Assembly (NCBI GenBank): GCA_003054655.1
Contig: QAYZ01000016.1
Span: forward strand, 434,001 to 498,000
DNA: 64,000 bases
Direction of reading: 5' to 3'
DNA from: Spartobacteria bacterium LR76
GTDB lineage: Bacteria > Verrucomicrobiota > Verrucomicrobiia > Chthoniobacterales > Terrimicrobiaceae
The notes beneath the pieces were generated by a model. The model did no database searches. It worked only from the letters and a program-made list of their open reading frames with translations, and was not told the DNA's origin. The position numbers were made by a program, and so were the translations under genes. How positions within the stretch are numbered: the first letter of the stretch is position 1; each line of letters opens with the position of its first letter. This document shows, one piece after another, positions 47,322 through 56,545 of the stretch.

Positions 47322-49839
47322 AAAGGGTGGGCTGCGACGCGGGGTTCATCTGGATCTGATGATTGAGAAAGCCGTCCGAGATCAACTGGTGAAGGTCGAG
47401 CGTCTTGTCCAGAAACTCCGCCTGCTTGTCGAGGAGGACGTTTTTGGCGCTGAGGTCGTTTTCCGCCTCGCGGGCCAGCGCCTCCCAGTCTGTCTGCCGG
47501 ATGTGCTGTATGAGCTGCTCCATCGCGATGATGGTGCGATTCGTCGCCGGGGAGACCTCATCACGCAGGCGGGCCACGCACGCCTCCAGGCATCGGGTCA
47601 CCGACCGCGGCGCGACAGGGTTGTTCCAGAGCAGCTCCAGCACGGGGGCGGCCTCGATGCGCATCTGAAAGACGCGTCGGTAAATATCGCGGCTGTTCAG
47701 GAGGCGGAGAAAGGCGGAAAGACGGATCTCCGTCTCATGGTCGGCGGCCGCCTTCGTGCTGCGCCGGACGATCGGGCGCAAGATTGAGCGAATGGCGTTG
47801 CCGGTGATGATGGCGCGCTCCAGGTATTGGCCGATCTCGCAGAAGGCCCAGCCGCCGTCCGCCAGCATGGTGGCCTGGGCGGTGCCGAAAAACTCCGGCG
47901 TAGAGCGGGTGACGAGTTCGCAGCACTTGCGGGTGCTCGTCGCCAGATCCTCGTCAGTCTGCCGGGGCCGGTAGCGGATGCGTTGAAAACGGGTGCGCAG
48001 GGCGCTGATCACGCCCCAGGCCTCAATGCTGACGCACTCGAGGACCGACTCCGCATTGCTGACGGCGCGGAGGACGGCGCGGACGACGGAATCCGGCTCG
48101 TCGAGGTCGAGGGTGAGTCGATACCGTCCCGCCGGGCTGGAGATGTTGCGCCGGGAGACGGTTCCCGGGTTTTCCAGGGGCGGCAGGAGGCGGTTCCAGA
48201 CCGGGCGGTAAAGGGTGCGTTCGGTGGAGTTGAGTTCCTCCAGCTCCAGCGACTCGATCACGCCGATCATGACGGCGAGGCTGTTGGCGCGCTCCAGGTA
48301 GCGGCCCACCCAGTAAAACGACTCCGCCACGCGGCTGGTGACGCTTTGCGGCGGCATGGTCGTCTCGCGGATCGGTGCGCGATTTTCTGGAGGCTCGATG
48401 AAATCGGGGTGGGAAAGCACCCAGGTGTCCTTGCTGCCGCCGCCGAGCTCGTTGGCGGTGTAGGGCGTATCCTCCGTGCTCACGCGGGTGAGCGCGCCGG
48501 GGAAGACGTCGTACCCGCCATCCGGCTTGCGCAGGGCAAAGAGGATGTGGTCCTGGCGGCGATCCACCTTGCGGCCGTCGTGGTAGGTCACCGTGAGAGC
48601 GTCGCAATCCTGCGGCTGAGCGACGTAGGCGCCGGGATTTTGCAGGATGGCCTTGCGGATCGCCTCGGTGTCCGCTCGGGAGGGCGCGAGCCCATTGCCG
48701 CCGTAGTAGATCTTTTCACCGCTCAGGCCGCGAATGGTATAGTCCTCAATCTCGGAAAGGACGTGCTCCCTCTGGTCGATATCACCCATCCAGAAGGTCG
48801 AGAGCCCGCGCAGGATGGGGTTTTCGTTGAGATAGTAGCGGATGATCGCCGGGGCGAGGGGGAGCAGGGCGCGATCGTCGGCCAGTTGGGAACCAATGCC
48901 ATTGACTACCGCGACGCTGCCCTGGCGGATACACTGCACGAGTCCCGGTACGCCGAGGAGCGAATCGCGCCGGAACGCCATGGGATCGAGCCACTGGTCC
49001 GAGATGCGGCTGTAGATGACCTCGACCTTTTCCAGGCCCGAGACCGTCTTGATATACACGGCGTCGTCGAGGACGAGCAGATCGCTGCCTTGCACGACCG
49101 GAATGCCCATGCGCCGGGCAAGGAAGCAGTGCTCAGAGTACACCGCGCTGCCGGGGCCGGAGGAGAGCAGGACGACCGTCGGCTCCGGATCGGCGGAAAA
49201 CGAGCGTAGCATCTCCAGCATGTCGACCGGGGAATCCGCGATCGGGCGCACGTTGAAATCCTGGAACGTCTGCGGGATCACTCGGGCGAGGGCACGCCTG
49301 TTCTGGATCATGTACGAGATGCCGGAGGCGTTGCTGAAATAGTGGTGCTTGATGCCAAACTCCCCATTCGGCAGGCGGCAGACGGCCGCGCCCGAGATAT
49401 GCAGGTAGGCATCGCCCGGCGGTTTTAACCCGCAGGCCGCACGCTGGTAGAAAATACTCCCCAGCACAGGCTGGACAGGAAGCAGTCCGCCGCGAAGGAT
49501 TTCCTTTTTCCCGTAAATATCCTGAAGAAACAGCTCAAAAGCCTTCAGCCGCTGGCGAAAACCCTCCTCCAGCGGCACCCATTCCTCGGGGCGGAAAATC
49601 TGGGGCAGGAGGTCGCAAAACCACGGGCGGCGTCCCCACGGGCGCTCGCGGGAAATGTCAAAGGTCGCGCCCATCTCGCGCATGGTCGCCTCCAGGCGTT
49701 CGTCGAGCACCCGGATCTCGCCGCGAGTGTGCTCATCCATCTTTTGAAAGAGAGGACGATACACCTCACGCAGTTGCCCCGAGTCTCCCTGGATCTCGTG
49801 CCAATGCGTGAAAGGATTCTTTGCACCAACACTTTGCAC
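47305..49839 (-). CDS. Fused circularly permuted ATP-grasp and alpha-E protein
   Basis: An 844-residue fusion. Residues about 1-480 are a circularly permuted type 2 ATP-grasp domain: RPWFCDLLPQIFRPEEW, FELFLQDIYGKKEILRGGLL, LLSSGPGSAVYSEHCFLARR and GIPVVQGSDLLVLDD. Residues about 505-815 are the helical alpha-E domain (TSRVAESFYWVGRYLERANS, WAFCEIGQYLERAIITGNAI). In most genomes these are separate neighbouring genes. The ATP-grasp part probably ligates amino acids or peptides; the alpha-E helper domain, with its conserved glutamates and arginines, has no proven role. First gene of the operon with two transglutaminases and DUF2126. It has a GTG start; rplM diverges 111 bases away. Confidence 0.9.
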   Translation of the reverse strand: MQSVGAKNPFTHWHEIQGDSGQLREVYRPLFQKMDEHTRGEIRVLDERLEATMREMGATFDISRERPWGRRPWFCDLLPQIFRPEEWVPLEEGFRQRLKAFELFLQDIYGKKEILRGGLLPVQPVLGSIFYQRAACGLKPPGDAYLHISGAAVCRLPNGEFGIKHHYFSNASGISYMIQNRRALARVIPQTFQDFNVRPIADSPVDMLEMLRSFSADPEPTVVLLSSGPGSAVYSEHCFLARRMGIPVVQGSDLLVLDDAVYIKTVSGLEKVEVIYSRISDQWLDPMAFRRDSLLGVPGLVQCIRQGSVAVVNGIGSQLADDRALLPLAPAIIRYYLNENPILRGLSTFWMGDIDQREHVLSEIEDYTIRGLSGEKIYYGGNGLAPSRADTEAIRKAILQNPGAYVAQPQDCDALTVTYHDGRKVDRRQDHILFALRKPDGGYDVFPGALTRVSTEDTPYTANELGGGSKDTWVLSHPDFIEPPENRAPIRETTMPPQSVTSRVAESFYWVGRYLERANSLAVMIGVIESLELEELNSTERTLYRPVWNRLLPPLENPGTVSRRNISSPAGRYRLTLDLDEPDSVVRAVLRAVSNAESVLECVSIEAWGVISALRTRFQRIRYRPRQTDEDLATSTRKCCELVTRSTPEFFGTAQATMLADGGWAFCEIGQYLERAIITGNAIRSILRPIVRRSTKAAADHETEIRLSAFLRLLNSRDIYRRVFQMRIEAAPVLELLWNNPVAPRSVTRCLEACVARLRDEVSPATNRTIIAMEQLIQHIRQTDWEALAREAENDLSAKNVLLDKQAEFLDKTLDLHQLISDGFLNHQIQMNPASQPTLFGHAV

Positions 49840-49899
49840 GGCGGTGAAGGCTTGGCCTTACGGAATTTCCGGTCAAGGAAATATGAAGATTCTTTGCAT

Positions 49900-49928
49900 T
49901 TGACAGAAGAGGCAACCTTGGGCATGCT
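49900..49928 (+). promoter_or_regulatory. Candidate promoter of rplM-rpsI
   Basis: A perfect TTGACA (49900-49905) is followed after 17 bases by CATGCT (49923-49928), which keeps the two most conserved -10 positions (A second, T last). The rplM start is 22 bases beyond the -10. A short leader of about 15 bases would result. Confidence 0.45.
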
Positions 49929-49950
49929 CCCCGATTCTCTTAAGTACCAA

Positions 49951-50373
49951 ATGAAGACATTTTCTGCAAAAGCGAGCGAGGTCCAGCGCGATTGGTGGAT
50001 CATCGACGCTGCTGACCAGCATCTCGGCCATGTGGCCGTGAAGGCCGCCAACCTTTTGCGCGGCAAGGGCAAAGCTATTTTCACCCCGCACGTTGATACG
50101 GGTGATTTCGTCGTCGTCATCAACGCTGAAAAGGTTCGCATCGGCGGCAAAAAAGACGTGCAGAAGACCTACATGAGCTTCTCCGGCTACGTCGGTGGTC
50201 ACAAGTCCGAGACTTTCGCCGCCCGCCGCGAGCGCCATCCCGAGCTTCTCGTCGAACGCGCTGTCCGCGGTATGATCCCTCATAACCGCCTCGGCAGCAG
50301 CGTCTACCGTAAGCTGAAAGTTTACAGCGGCTCCGAGCATCCTCACGCCGCCCAGAATCCGAAAACCGCCTGA
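49951..50373 (+). CDS. rplM: 50S ribosomal protein L13
   Basis: A 140-residue early-assembly protein of the large subunit. It starts MKTFSAKASEVQRDWWIIDA and contains LGHVAVKAANLLRGKGKAIF, DTGDFVVVINAEKVRIGGKK, the basic RRERHPELLVERAVRGMIPH and LGSSVYRKLKVYSGSEHPH, all typical. Length agrees with E. coli L13 (142). The start at 49951 is set by this alignment; the frame is open further upstream without homology. rpsI starts 3 bases after its stop, the standard L13-S9 pair. Confidence 0.97.
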   Translation: MKTFSAKASEVQRDWWIIDAADQHLGHVAVKAANLLRGKGKAIFTPHVDTGDFVVVINAEKVRIGGKKDVQKTYMSFSGYVGGHKSETFAARRERHPELLVERAVRGMIPHNRLGSSVYRKLKVYSGSEHPHAAQNPKTA

Positions 50374-50375
50374 TC

Positions 50376-50762
50376 ATGTCCGAAATTACCGCAACCGGCC
50401 GCCGCAAAACCTCCATCGCCCAGCTTCGCATTCGTCAAGGCACGGGCGCCTTCAAGGTCAACGGAAAGGATTTCACCGACTACTTCCCGAGCCTTTCGAT
50501 GCAGAATATCATTCTGCGTCCTCTGGAGATCGCCAACGCCGTTCACGGCTATGATCTTGAGGCCAAGACCTCGGGCGGCGGCATCGTGGGCCAGGCTGGC
50601 GCTCTGCGCCTCGCCATCAGCCGCGCGCTGCTCCAGACCGACGAGAACCTCCGCGGCCCGCTTCGCGAAGAGGGCATGCTGACCCGCGATCCTCGCATGA
50701 AGGAGCGCAAAAAGTCCGGTCAGCCCGGTGCCCGCAAGCGCTTCCAGTTCTCCAAGCGTTAA
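50376..50762 (+). CDS. rpsI: 30S ribosomal protein S9
   Basis: A 128-residue small-subunit protein whose C-terminal tail reaches the P-site tRNA. ATGRRKTSIAQLRIRQG at the start, the central VHGYDLEAKTSGGGIVGQAG with AISRALL, and the basic end MKERKKSGQPGARKRFQFSKR are standard. Translation is probably coupled to rplM. A strong intrinsic terminator follows 25 bases after the stop. Confidence 0.97.
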   Translation: MSEITATGRRKTSIAQLRIRQGTGAFKVNGKDFTDYFPSLSMQNIILRPLEIANAVHGYDLEAKTSGGGIVGQAGALRLAISRALLQTDENLRGPLREEGMLTRDPRMKERKKSGQPGARKRFQFSKR

Positions 50763-50786
50763 TCCGCGAGGTTTACCAAAATTCAC

Positions 50787-50820
50787 GAGCCGTGGTTCTC
50801 CGAGCCACGGCTCTTTTTTT
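50787..50820 (+). terminator. Intrinsic terminator of rplM-rpsI
   Basis: GAGCCGTGG (50787-50795) pairs with CCACGGCTC (50805-50813) around a 9-base loop, followed by seven T residues (50814-50820). Confidence 0.92.
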
Positions 50821-50885
50821 GCCGGGAAAAGGGCAGAATCTGATTGCGATCTTTCCGGATTTATTGTTCTTTTATCGGCTCTCCC

Positions 50886-50960
50886 GCCGACGTAGCACAG
50901 TGGTAGTGCAATCGATTCGTAATCGATAGGTCACGAGTTCGAATCTCGTCGTCGGCTCCA
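50886..50960 (+). tRNA. tRNA-Thr (anticodon CGT)
   Basis: A 75-base tRNA with encoded CCA. The acceptor stem GCCGACG pairs with CGTCGGC (50950-50956), with discriminator T. The D arm is GCACAGTGGTAGTGC. The anticodon stem ATCGA/TCGAT encloses TTCGTAA, so the anticodon is CGT reading ACG threonine codons. The T arm is ACGAG-TTCGAAT-CTCGT. There is no room for a long variable loop. An ISL3 remnant begins about 30 bases downstream. Confidence 0.95.
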
Positions 50961-51036
50961 CTTTCCTGGTTTGGAATAGTGGGTTCTCCGGGTTCTCCGC
51001 CAAAAAATGGGGACGAGGTCAATTGTTGATGTTGTG

Positions 51037-51195
51037 TTATCCGCATTGGGCGATGACGCGCAAGCGGTAGTTGTGAAGTTTTTGAAGCCGTAGGCTCGTC
51101 TTTGGATGAGTTTCATTTTGCGGTGGAACCCTTCGGTGATGATGCCGTTGTTTTTCAGGTGAAGCGCCTTGGTTCTGAGAAACAAGGAGTTCCGG
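51037..51195 (-). pseudogene. ISL3-family transposase, C-terminal remnant with frameshift
   Basis: Only the last about 50 residues of an ISL3 transposase remain. ALHLKNNGI, TEGFHRKMKLIQRRAYGFKN and then, after a one-base shift near 51075, NYRLRVIAQCG and a TAA at 51039-51037. This is the hallmark end of the family (NNGITEGFH.KMK...RAYGFRNF.NYRLRV). An extra ATC codon lies before TEGF. Upstream of about 51195 the sequence is unrelated (a terminator), so the IS is truncated. GGTTCTCCGCCAAAAAATGGGG-like sequence near 50991-51012 resembles an ISL3 terminal inverted repeat; the other end is missing. Confidence 0.8.
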
Positions 51196-51197
51196 GC

Positions 51198-51229
51198 AAA
51201 AAAAAGAGGAGAGACCCGAAGGTCTCTCC
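51198..51229 (-). terminator. Intrinsic terminator of the small outer-membrane protein gene
   Basis: On the minus strand GGAGAGACC (51229-51221) pairs with GGTCTCTCC (51216-51208) around a TTCG tetraloop, followed by a T-rich run (51205-51198, after TC). It lies 37 bases past the stop of the beta-barrel gene. Confidence 0.92.
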
Positions 51230-51265
51230 CCAAACTAGCTAGGAGAACTATCAATAAAGCGTTCT

Positions 51266-51802
51266 TTAGAACGAGAAGCGCAGACCGATGCGGGTCAGGC
51301 TGGAGTTGAGGCTGTTGTTGCCGTAGAGGTAACGCGAGTCAACGAAGGTGCCGATGTTGCGAGTAAAGCGATACTCGATGCCGCCACCGACGCTGCCGTT
51401 GCCCTGACCGAAATGCTTGCCCCAGGTCGCGCCGCCGCCGACGAGGGCGTAAGGAGCGAGGCGGAGGCTGTCGATCGGGTAGCGGAGGATCAGGCTGCCC
51501 TGGAGGCTGTCGAAGGCACCATGGTTGCCGGATCCGACTCCACCGCCGACGGTGTTGTCGACGCCGATGCCGATGTAGCGGGTGAAGAAGTAGTTCAATC
51601 CGAGATTGCCGCCGATTCCGTTGGCATTGTGACCGTTGTAGCGGCCGAGCATTGCTGCGAAGCTGGCGTCGATCTGGAATTCACCAGCACGGAAGAGATC
51701 TTCCTGCACGGGTGGGATTACTGCTTTTTTGCTTTCCGTTCCAGCGAAGGCGGCGGAGGCCGTGAGAATCGCGAGAGCGAGGGTGGAGAGGATTTTCTTC
51801 AT
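51266..51802 (-). CDS. Small outer-membrane beta-barrel protein
   Basis: A 178-residue exported protein. The signal peptide KKILSTLALAILTASAAFA is cleaved before GTESK. The mature part alternates polar and hydrophobic residues in eight or so beta strands: FQIDASFAAMLGRYNG, IGGNLGLNYFFTRYIGIGVD, SLQGSLILRYPI, YALVGGGATWGKHFG and GSVGGGIEYRFTRNIGTFVD. It ends in TRIGLRFSF, with the terminal phenylalanine needed for outer-membrane insertion. It resembles OmpA/OmpX/opacity-type 8-strand barrels. It stands alone with its own terminator. No Shine-Dalgarno sequence precedes the start. Confidence 0.88.
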   Translation of the reverse strand: MKKILSTLALAILTASAAFAGTESKKAVIPPVQEDLFRAGEFQIDASFAAMLGRYNGHNANGIGGNLGLNYFFTRYIGIGVDNTVGGGVGSGNHGAFDSLQGSLILRYPIDSLRLAPYALVGGGATWGKHFGQGNGSVGGGIEYRFTRNIGTFVDSRYLYGNNSLNSSLTRIGLRFSF

Positions 51803-52148
51803 GTTTTGGTTTGTTGGTATCGCCGGTACTCTGGAGAGAGGGACGATATACGCCTTCTACCTAAGTATTGGTGAAATGAACAATCCTATTTGTGCATGAG
51901 TCGGTAGAAATTGCTGTTTTTACGGTATTTCCCCCGAGATTTTGACAAAGGAGAGCGGTTTGCGGCATTTTTTGGAAATTACTTAACGTCATGAAGTAAC
52001 GGAAATGAGATGGGGTCGCAACTGGCAGGGGGATCGCCGGAGATCCCTCGGCGAGGACTGCGTAAGCAAGGACACTAAGCTTAGGGATTGGGCGGGATCT
52101 GGGTCCCTCCTCAAGTGCTTAGATTTCTAGGGCTGTTCCGATGAAAAG
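51803..52148. other. 346-bp non-coding region between two surface-protein genes
   Basis: No gene was found on either strand. It is less GC-rich than its surroundings near 51850-51990 and must hold the promoter of the minus-strand beta-barrel gene; TATATC on the minus strand near 51850 is a possible -10 but without a well-placed -35. A small dyad TTACTT-n9-AAGTAA lies near 51980-52000 and a 10-base palindrome CTAAGCTTAG near 52077. No clear terminator for the upstream PEP-CTERM gene is visible. Confidence 0.6.
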
Positions 52149-55070
52149 TCAGGCGACATTTGCCTGCTTGCGAGCGTGGCGAATCCAGACGATCAAGCCA
52201 ATCGAACCTGCGAGGAGCAGGTTCCAGGCGGACGGCTCGGGGACGGTGTAGACAAGGTTCAGGTGTTGGTCGTCCTGAGCGAGGGAAAAGGAGCCGACGT
52301 AGTCGTTGGCAAATCCGCTGACGTCGAGCACGATCTGGCTCATGCTCCATGCGCCGATGCTTCCGGTGACGGAGAGAATCGTCCAGGAGTAGTTTTGCGT
52401 GTCGGAGAATCCCTGGAGCAGCCCGGCCTGGCCCTCAAGTGTGAGGGTGGATAGGGCGATGGTAAACGGATTCTCCAGCGTGCTCTCGATGGTCAGGTTG
52501 CCGGTGATCTCCAGGAGATCCCACGTGGCCCCGGCCGGGCCGGTGAGACTTTGGATTTCCCAAGCGTAGACGCCCTCGTTTTTCCAGGTCTGCGAACCGG
52601 TAGAGAGCGTGGCCACGCTGCTGTCACCAGGAGAGATGAGTCCGCTGATCTCGACTTCACCGCTCACCGTGCCGGAGCCGATGAGCGAGCCGAGCCGATC
52701 TACGACCACCTTGCCGGAGCCCGTGGCGCTGCCACTGGTATTGCCAACCTTGAGGGTCCCGTCGGCGATGGTGGTGGTGCCGGTGTAGGTATTTTCATAG
52801 TCGAAGACAAGGCGTCCGCTGCCGGACTTGGTCACGGAGAGACTGCCGGAGAGGGTGGGGGTGAAATTCACGGTCGTCGAGTGATTGAATCTCACGCTGG
52901 CTGTGCCGAGGCCTCCTGTGACCGATCCGGCTTGCAGCGTGCCGGCCGTGGTTCCTTCTCCGATCACGAGAGTGCCGACCGAGCCGGAAAACTCGGCCAG
53001 AATGACTGAACCGTTCCCGGTTGCCCCGACCTTCAAAAGCCCGTCACCTGTGAGGTTCAGTGTTCCCTGGCCGGATTTGCCCACGACGAGGGAGCCGGTA
53101 TTGGTCCATGAGCCGCTAAAGACAGTGGCGCTGCCCATGGAGCTGGCCTGATTGCCGAGGATGGCAGAGCCGCTGGAAACCTCTCCTCCAAGCATGCCCA
53201 GCGTACCCTTGCCGAGATTGCCGATGGTGAGAGCGCCCGAGACCTGCCACGAGGAACCGGTGTTGTTGATATTGACTGCCCCGTCCGACGCTGCCGCATT
53301 GCCGAGCACGGCAGAGGCTGAGGAAGCTCCGCCTCCGCTGGTGATGTTGAGCTGTCCTCGGCCGGCGTCTCCGACCAGCACGGACGTGCTGACCTGCCAC
53401 AGGGAATCGTCGCCGGAGATATTGACCTCGCCTTTGCCGGTCGACTCCTCGCCGATCGTGGCAGATCCCGCCGTGGCTGTGGCTCCGGTGCCGACATTGA
53501 CTTTGCCCGACCCGTAGCGCCCGACGTAGAGCGATGAGCGAATGGTCCAGAGCGTGTCCGCTCCGGAAAGGTTCGTCTCTCCGATCCCTGCGGAGGAAAC
53601 GCCGAGCGAGGCGTTCTCGCTGTCCGCCGCTCCACCTTCGCGCAATTTGAGGGTCCCCGTGCCAGCTCCTCCGATGGAGAGATCCCCGGATGCACTCCAG
53701 GCGGACCCGATGCCGGAGATATCCACAAAACCTTTCAAGATCCCGTTGTCTTCGCCGATGAAGCCATCCGTGCTCGTGACGACCGCTCCGGATTGAATGT
53801 TGAGCGTGCCTGCGCCTTGATATCCCACATGGAGGCTGGCTGCGTTGTCCCAACGAGACCCATCGCCGTTGATGGTCGCGGCGCTGGTATTGGTGGCACC
53901 GTATCCGACATAGCCGGAGTCCGATTCCACGACCGCGCCTTCGATCACCGTGAGGTAGCCGGTCCCGGACTTGCCGACGAAAAGATCGTTGCGGTTCGTC
54001 CATTTGGAGCCTACACCGTTGACGGTTACGGACCCGGAACCTGAGGCGTAGTTGCCGATGGTGCCGTAGGAGTTGGATACCTTCCCATTGTTTGCGATCG
54101 AAAGTGTGCCGGAGCCCTGTTCGCCGACACTGAGGTCGTCCTTGATCGCCAAGGTCGAGCCGACGCCGCTGACGTAGACATTGCCGGTTGAGCCGCTCAT
54201 GTGCCCGATGGAGGCGGTCGATCCCGAGGTGGATGTTTCATCGGTGGCAACCTTGCCTCCTGCCGTGATGTCGAGCCGCCCTGTGCCAAAATAGCCGACA
54301 AAGAGATAGCTGCGGAGTTTCCAGATCGACCCGACTCCATCGACAGAGACCGTGCCACGGCCCGAACCGTTGTAGCCGATGAATCCCTGCGTGCTCGTGG
54401 CCGTGGCTGCGCTGGAAACATTGAGGCTTCCTGTTCCGGATTCACCGATGATGATGTCGCCGGAGTTGTTCCAGGCGGATGTCGCCCCGGCGACGGAGAC
54501 GGTGCCGTTGCTGCCTGCGTAGACGCCGACCTTGCCATAGGCATTGGAAACGACACCCCCGGCATTGATATTCAGGAGAGCGGTGCCGCGTTCGCCGACA
54601 GAGATATTGTTGGAAAGGGTGAGGTATGAGCCGCCGCCGTTGACAATGAGGGTTCCGTTTCCGGTCGCTGTATTACCGAGGTATGCGACCGTTGCAACGA
54701 TGCCCCCTCCGGAAACGATGCGAAGCGTGCCGATGCCGCTCACCCCGACATTCAACGTGGAGGCATTGCCCGCGACGCCGGTGTTGTATGGTACCGAGGC
54801 GTCTCCGTTGTTATCGATCGAGGCGTTGTAATAAGACTGGGGGATGTAGTTGTTCCACCAGTTGGCCGGGTCAAACCAACTGCCCTCCGTGTTGTTCTTC
54901 CAGTCCACCGTGGTTTGCGCAGAAACAGGTGCGAGCGATGCGAGGAGGCCGCAGAATCCTGCAAATATAAAATGGAACTGGAAACGTGATGGCAGCACGA
55001 AAATACGGTGTAAGTGGCCACTTATGCGTCTGGTTGCGTGGTGCGTCCAGTGAAATTGATCGACTGCCAT
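52149..55070 (-). CDS. Beta-strand-repeat surface protein with PEP-CTERM sorting tail
   Basis: A 973-residue exported protein. A long signal peptide (about 52 residues, ending [17 protein letters not shown]) leads to about 20 degenerate repeats of about 35-40 residues of the type VG.SGTGTL.I..GG.V......IG, as in passenger domains of autotransporters ([40 protein letters not shown]). These should form a right-handed beta-helix. The end is [20 protein letters not shown] then RHARKQ, a PEP-CTERM signal with motif, membrane segment and basic tail. PEP-CTERM proteins are processed by an exosortase, not visible here. No autotransporter beta-barrel is present. Confidence 0.88.
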   Translation of the reverse strand: MAVDQFHWTHHATRRISGHLHRIFVLPSRFQFHFIFAGFCGLLASLAPVSAQTTVDWKNNTEGSWFDPANWWNNYIPQSYYNASIDNNGDASVPYNTGVAGNASTLNVGVSGIGTLRIVSGGGIVATVAYLGNTATGNGTLIVNGGGSYLTLSNNISVGERGTALLNINAGGVVSNAYGKVGVYAGSNGTVSVAGATSAWNNSGDIIIGESGTGSLNVSSAATATSTQGFIGYNGSGRGTVSVDGVGSIWKLRSYLFVGYFGTGRLDITAGGKVATDETSTSGSTASIGHMSGSTGNVYVSGVGSTLAIKDDLSVGEQGSGTLSIANNGKVSNSYGTIGNYASGSGSVTVNGVGSKWTNRNDLFVGKSGTGYLTVIEGAVVESDSGYVGYGATNTSAATINGDGSRWDNAASLHVGYQGAGTLNIQSGAVVTSTDGFIGEDNGILKGFVDISGIGSAWSASGDLSIGGAGTGTLKLREGGAADSENASLGVSSAGIGETNLSGADTLWTIRSSLYVGRYGSGKVNVGTGATATAGSATIGEESTGKGEVNISGDDSLWQVSTSVLVGDAGRGQLNITSGGGASSASAVLGNAAASDGAVNINNTGSSWQVSGALTIGNLGKGTLGMLGGEVSSGSAILGNQASSMGSATVFSGSWTNTGSLVVGKSGQGTLNLTGDGLLKVGATGNGSVILAEFSGSVGTLVIGEGTTAGTLQAGSVTGGLGTASVRFNHSTTVNFTPTLSGSLSVTKSGSGRLVFDYENTYTGTTTIADGTLKVGNTSGSATGSGKVVVDRLGSLIGSGTVSGEVEISGLISPGDSSVATLSTGSQTWKNEGVYAWEIQSLTGPAGATWDLLEITGNLTIESTLENPFTIALSTLTLEGQAGLLQGFSDTQNYSWTILSVTGSIGAWSMSQIVLDVSGFANDYVGSFSLAQDDQHLNLVYTVPEPSAWNLLLAGSIGLIVWIRHARKQANVA

Positions 55071-55137
55071 TTTTTACGAAAAAATAAGTGCCGGGGATTT
55101 GGTGGAAATTGCGGTGGCCGAACGCATTTTTTCCGGT

Positions 55138-56442
55138 ATGACTGAGACCGCCATGACTCCGACCGCAGAACTGAAACTTGACGATAGAGTGGTGAACCTC
55201 CCTGTTCTTGTCGGAACCGAGGGGGAACACGCCGTAGATATTTCCAAGCTCCGTGACCAGACCGGGTACATCACGCTGGATGATGGATATGGAAATACGG
55301 GTTCCTGCAAAAGTGCCATCACCTTTATCGATGGAGATCGCGGCATCCTCAGGTACCGGGGGATTCCCATCGAGCAACTGGCGGAACGCTCGAATTTTGT
55401 CGAGACGGCCTACCTGATCATTTACGGCGAGTTGCCGAGTCATGACCAGCTCCGCAAGTTCTCCGACTTGCTGACCCTGAACCAGATGCTGCACGAGGAC
55501 ATGAAGTTCCACTTCGAGGGGTTCCCTCCGCATGCGCATCCGATGGGCATCCTGTCGTCAATGATCAACGCCTGTGGATGCTTCAATCCGAGCCTCTTCT
55601 CCGACGAAGAGGTGTCGCAGTTCGATCTGCAGGTCGCGCAGCTGATTTCCCAGGTTCGCACGATCGCTGCCTTCTCCTATCGCAAGTCCAAGGGGCTTCC
55701 GATCATTTATCCGAAGAAGGCCTACAAGTACTCGGCCAACTTTCTCCACATGATGTTCTCGGACCCCTACGAGGACTATGAGTTGAAGGTGGAGGTAGTT
55801 CGCGCACTGGACCTGATTTTCCTCCTGCACGCCGACCATGAGCAAAACTGCTCGACCTCGACCGTGCGTATGGTCGCATCAAGCCGGGCCAACCTTTTTG
55901 CCTCTGCGGCGGCGGGTGTGTGTGCGCTTTGGGGTCCGCTCCATGGCGGTGCCAACCAGGCGGTGCTGGAAATGCTGCAGGAGATTCACCAGAGCGGAGA
56001 TGACGGGTCGAAGTTCGTTGAGGCCGCCAAGGACAAGAATAGTGGCAAACGCCTGATGGGTTTCGGCCATCGCGTTTACAAAAATCACGACCCTCGCGCC
56101 AAGATCATCAAGCGGCAGTGCGACATCCTGCTGGAGACGCTGCATATCAAGGATCCGCTCCTCGACATTGCGAAGAAGCTTGAGGAGGCGGCCCTGGGCG
56201 ACAGCTACTTCGTGGAGCGCAAACTGTATCCCAATGTCGACTTTTACAGTGGCATCATCCTGCGCGCCCTGGGCATCCCGACCGAGATGTTTACCGTGAT
56301 GTTCGCCATCGGCCGCATGCCGGGATGGATCGCGAACTTCAAGGAGATCCGCGAGGAGCAGGGGAGCCGCATCTACCGGCCGCGTCAGGTCTATGTCGGC
56401 CCGACGATTCGCTCCTACACTCCGATGGAGGAGAGGAAGTAA
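55138..56442 (+). CDS. gltA: Citrate synthase
   Basis: A 434-residue enzyme that condenses oxaloacetate and acetyl-CoA, the entry step of the TCA cycle. The N-terminal [20 protein letters not shown] and [20 protein letters not shown] are typical of the type II hexameric form. The catalytic histidines lie in [31 protein letters not shown] and [19 protein letters not shown] 55138 is chosen from family length; in-frame TTG and GTG codons start further upstream at 55099 and ATG 55153 is an alternative. It diverges from the PEP-CTERM gene across 67 bases, and a perfect hairpin follows its stop. Confidence 0.96.
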   Translation: MTETAMTPTAELKLDDRVVNLPVLVGTEGEHAVDISKLRDQTGYITLDDGYGNTGSCKSAITFIDGDRGILRYRGIPIEQLAERSNFVETAYLIIYGELPSHDQLRKFSDLLTLNQMLHEDMKFHFEGFPPHAHPMGILSSMINACGCFNPSLFSDEEVSQFDLQVAQLISQVRTIAAFSYRKSKGLPIIYPKKAYKYSANFLHMMFSDPYEDYELKVEVVRALDLIFLLHADHEQNCSTSTVRMVASSRANLFASAAAGVCALWGPLHGGANQAVLEMLQEIHQSGDDGSKFVEAAKDKNSGKRLMGFGHRVYKNHDPRAKIIKRQCDILLETLHIKDPLLDIAKKLEEAALGDSYFVERKLYPNVDFYSGIILRALGIPTEMFTVMFAIGRMPGWIANFKEIREEQGSRIYRPRQVYVGPTIRSYTPMEERK

Positions 56443-56454
56443 GTGTTTTCCGCA

Positions 56455-56484
56455 CAGCCATGCTGCCGGGAGGCAGCATGGCTG
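56455..56484. repeat. Perfect hairpin after gltA
   Basis: CAGCCATGCTGCC (56455-56467) is repeated in inverted form at 56472-56484 around GGGA. The flanks TTTTCC and GGAAAA can extend it. It begins 12 bases after the gltA stop. No T-run follows on the plus strand, so termination would not be of the classic intrinsic kind; mRNA 3'-end protection or bidirectional pausing is possible. Confidence 0.7.
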
Positions 56485-56545
56485 ATGGTGGAAAATGGGA
56501 GAAAACCTCCGGGATGAACGGCCCGGAGTCGTGTTTGGGAAGGGA

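Noticed and set aside
50981-50998. Two adjacent copies of GGGTTCTCC after tRNA-Thr
   Set aside because: Too short to mean much; the second copy is probably part of the ISL3 terminal repeat and the first a chance or slippage duplicate.
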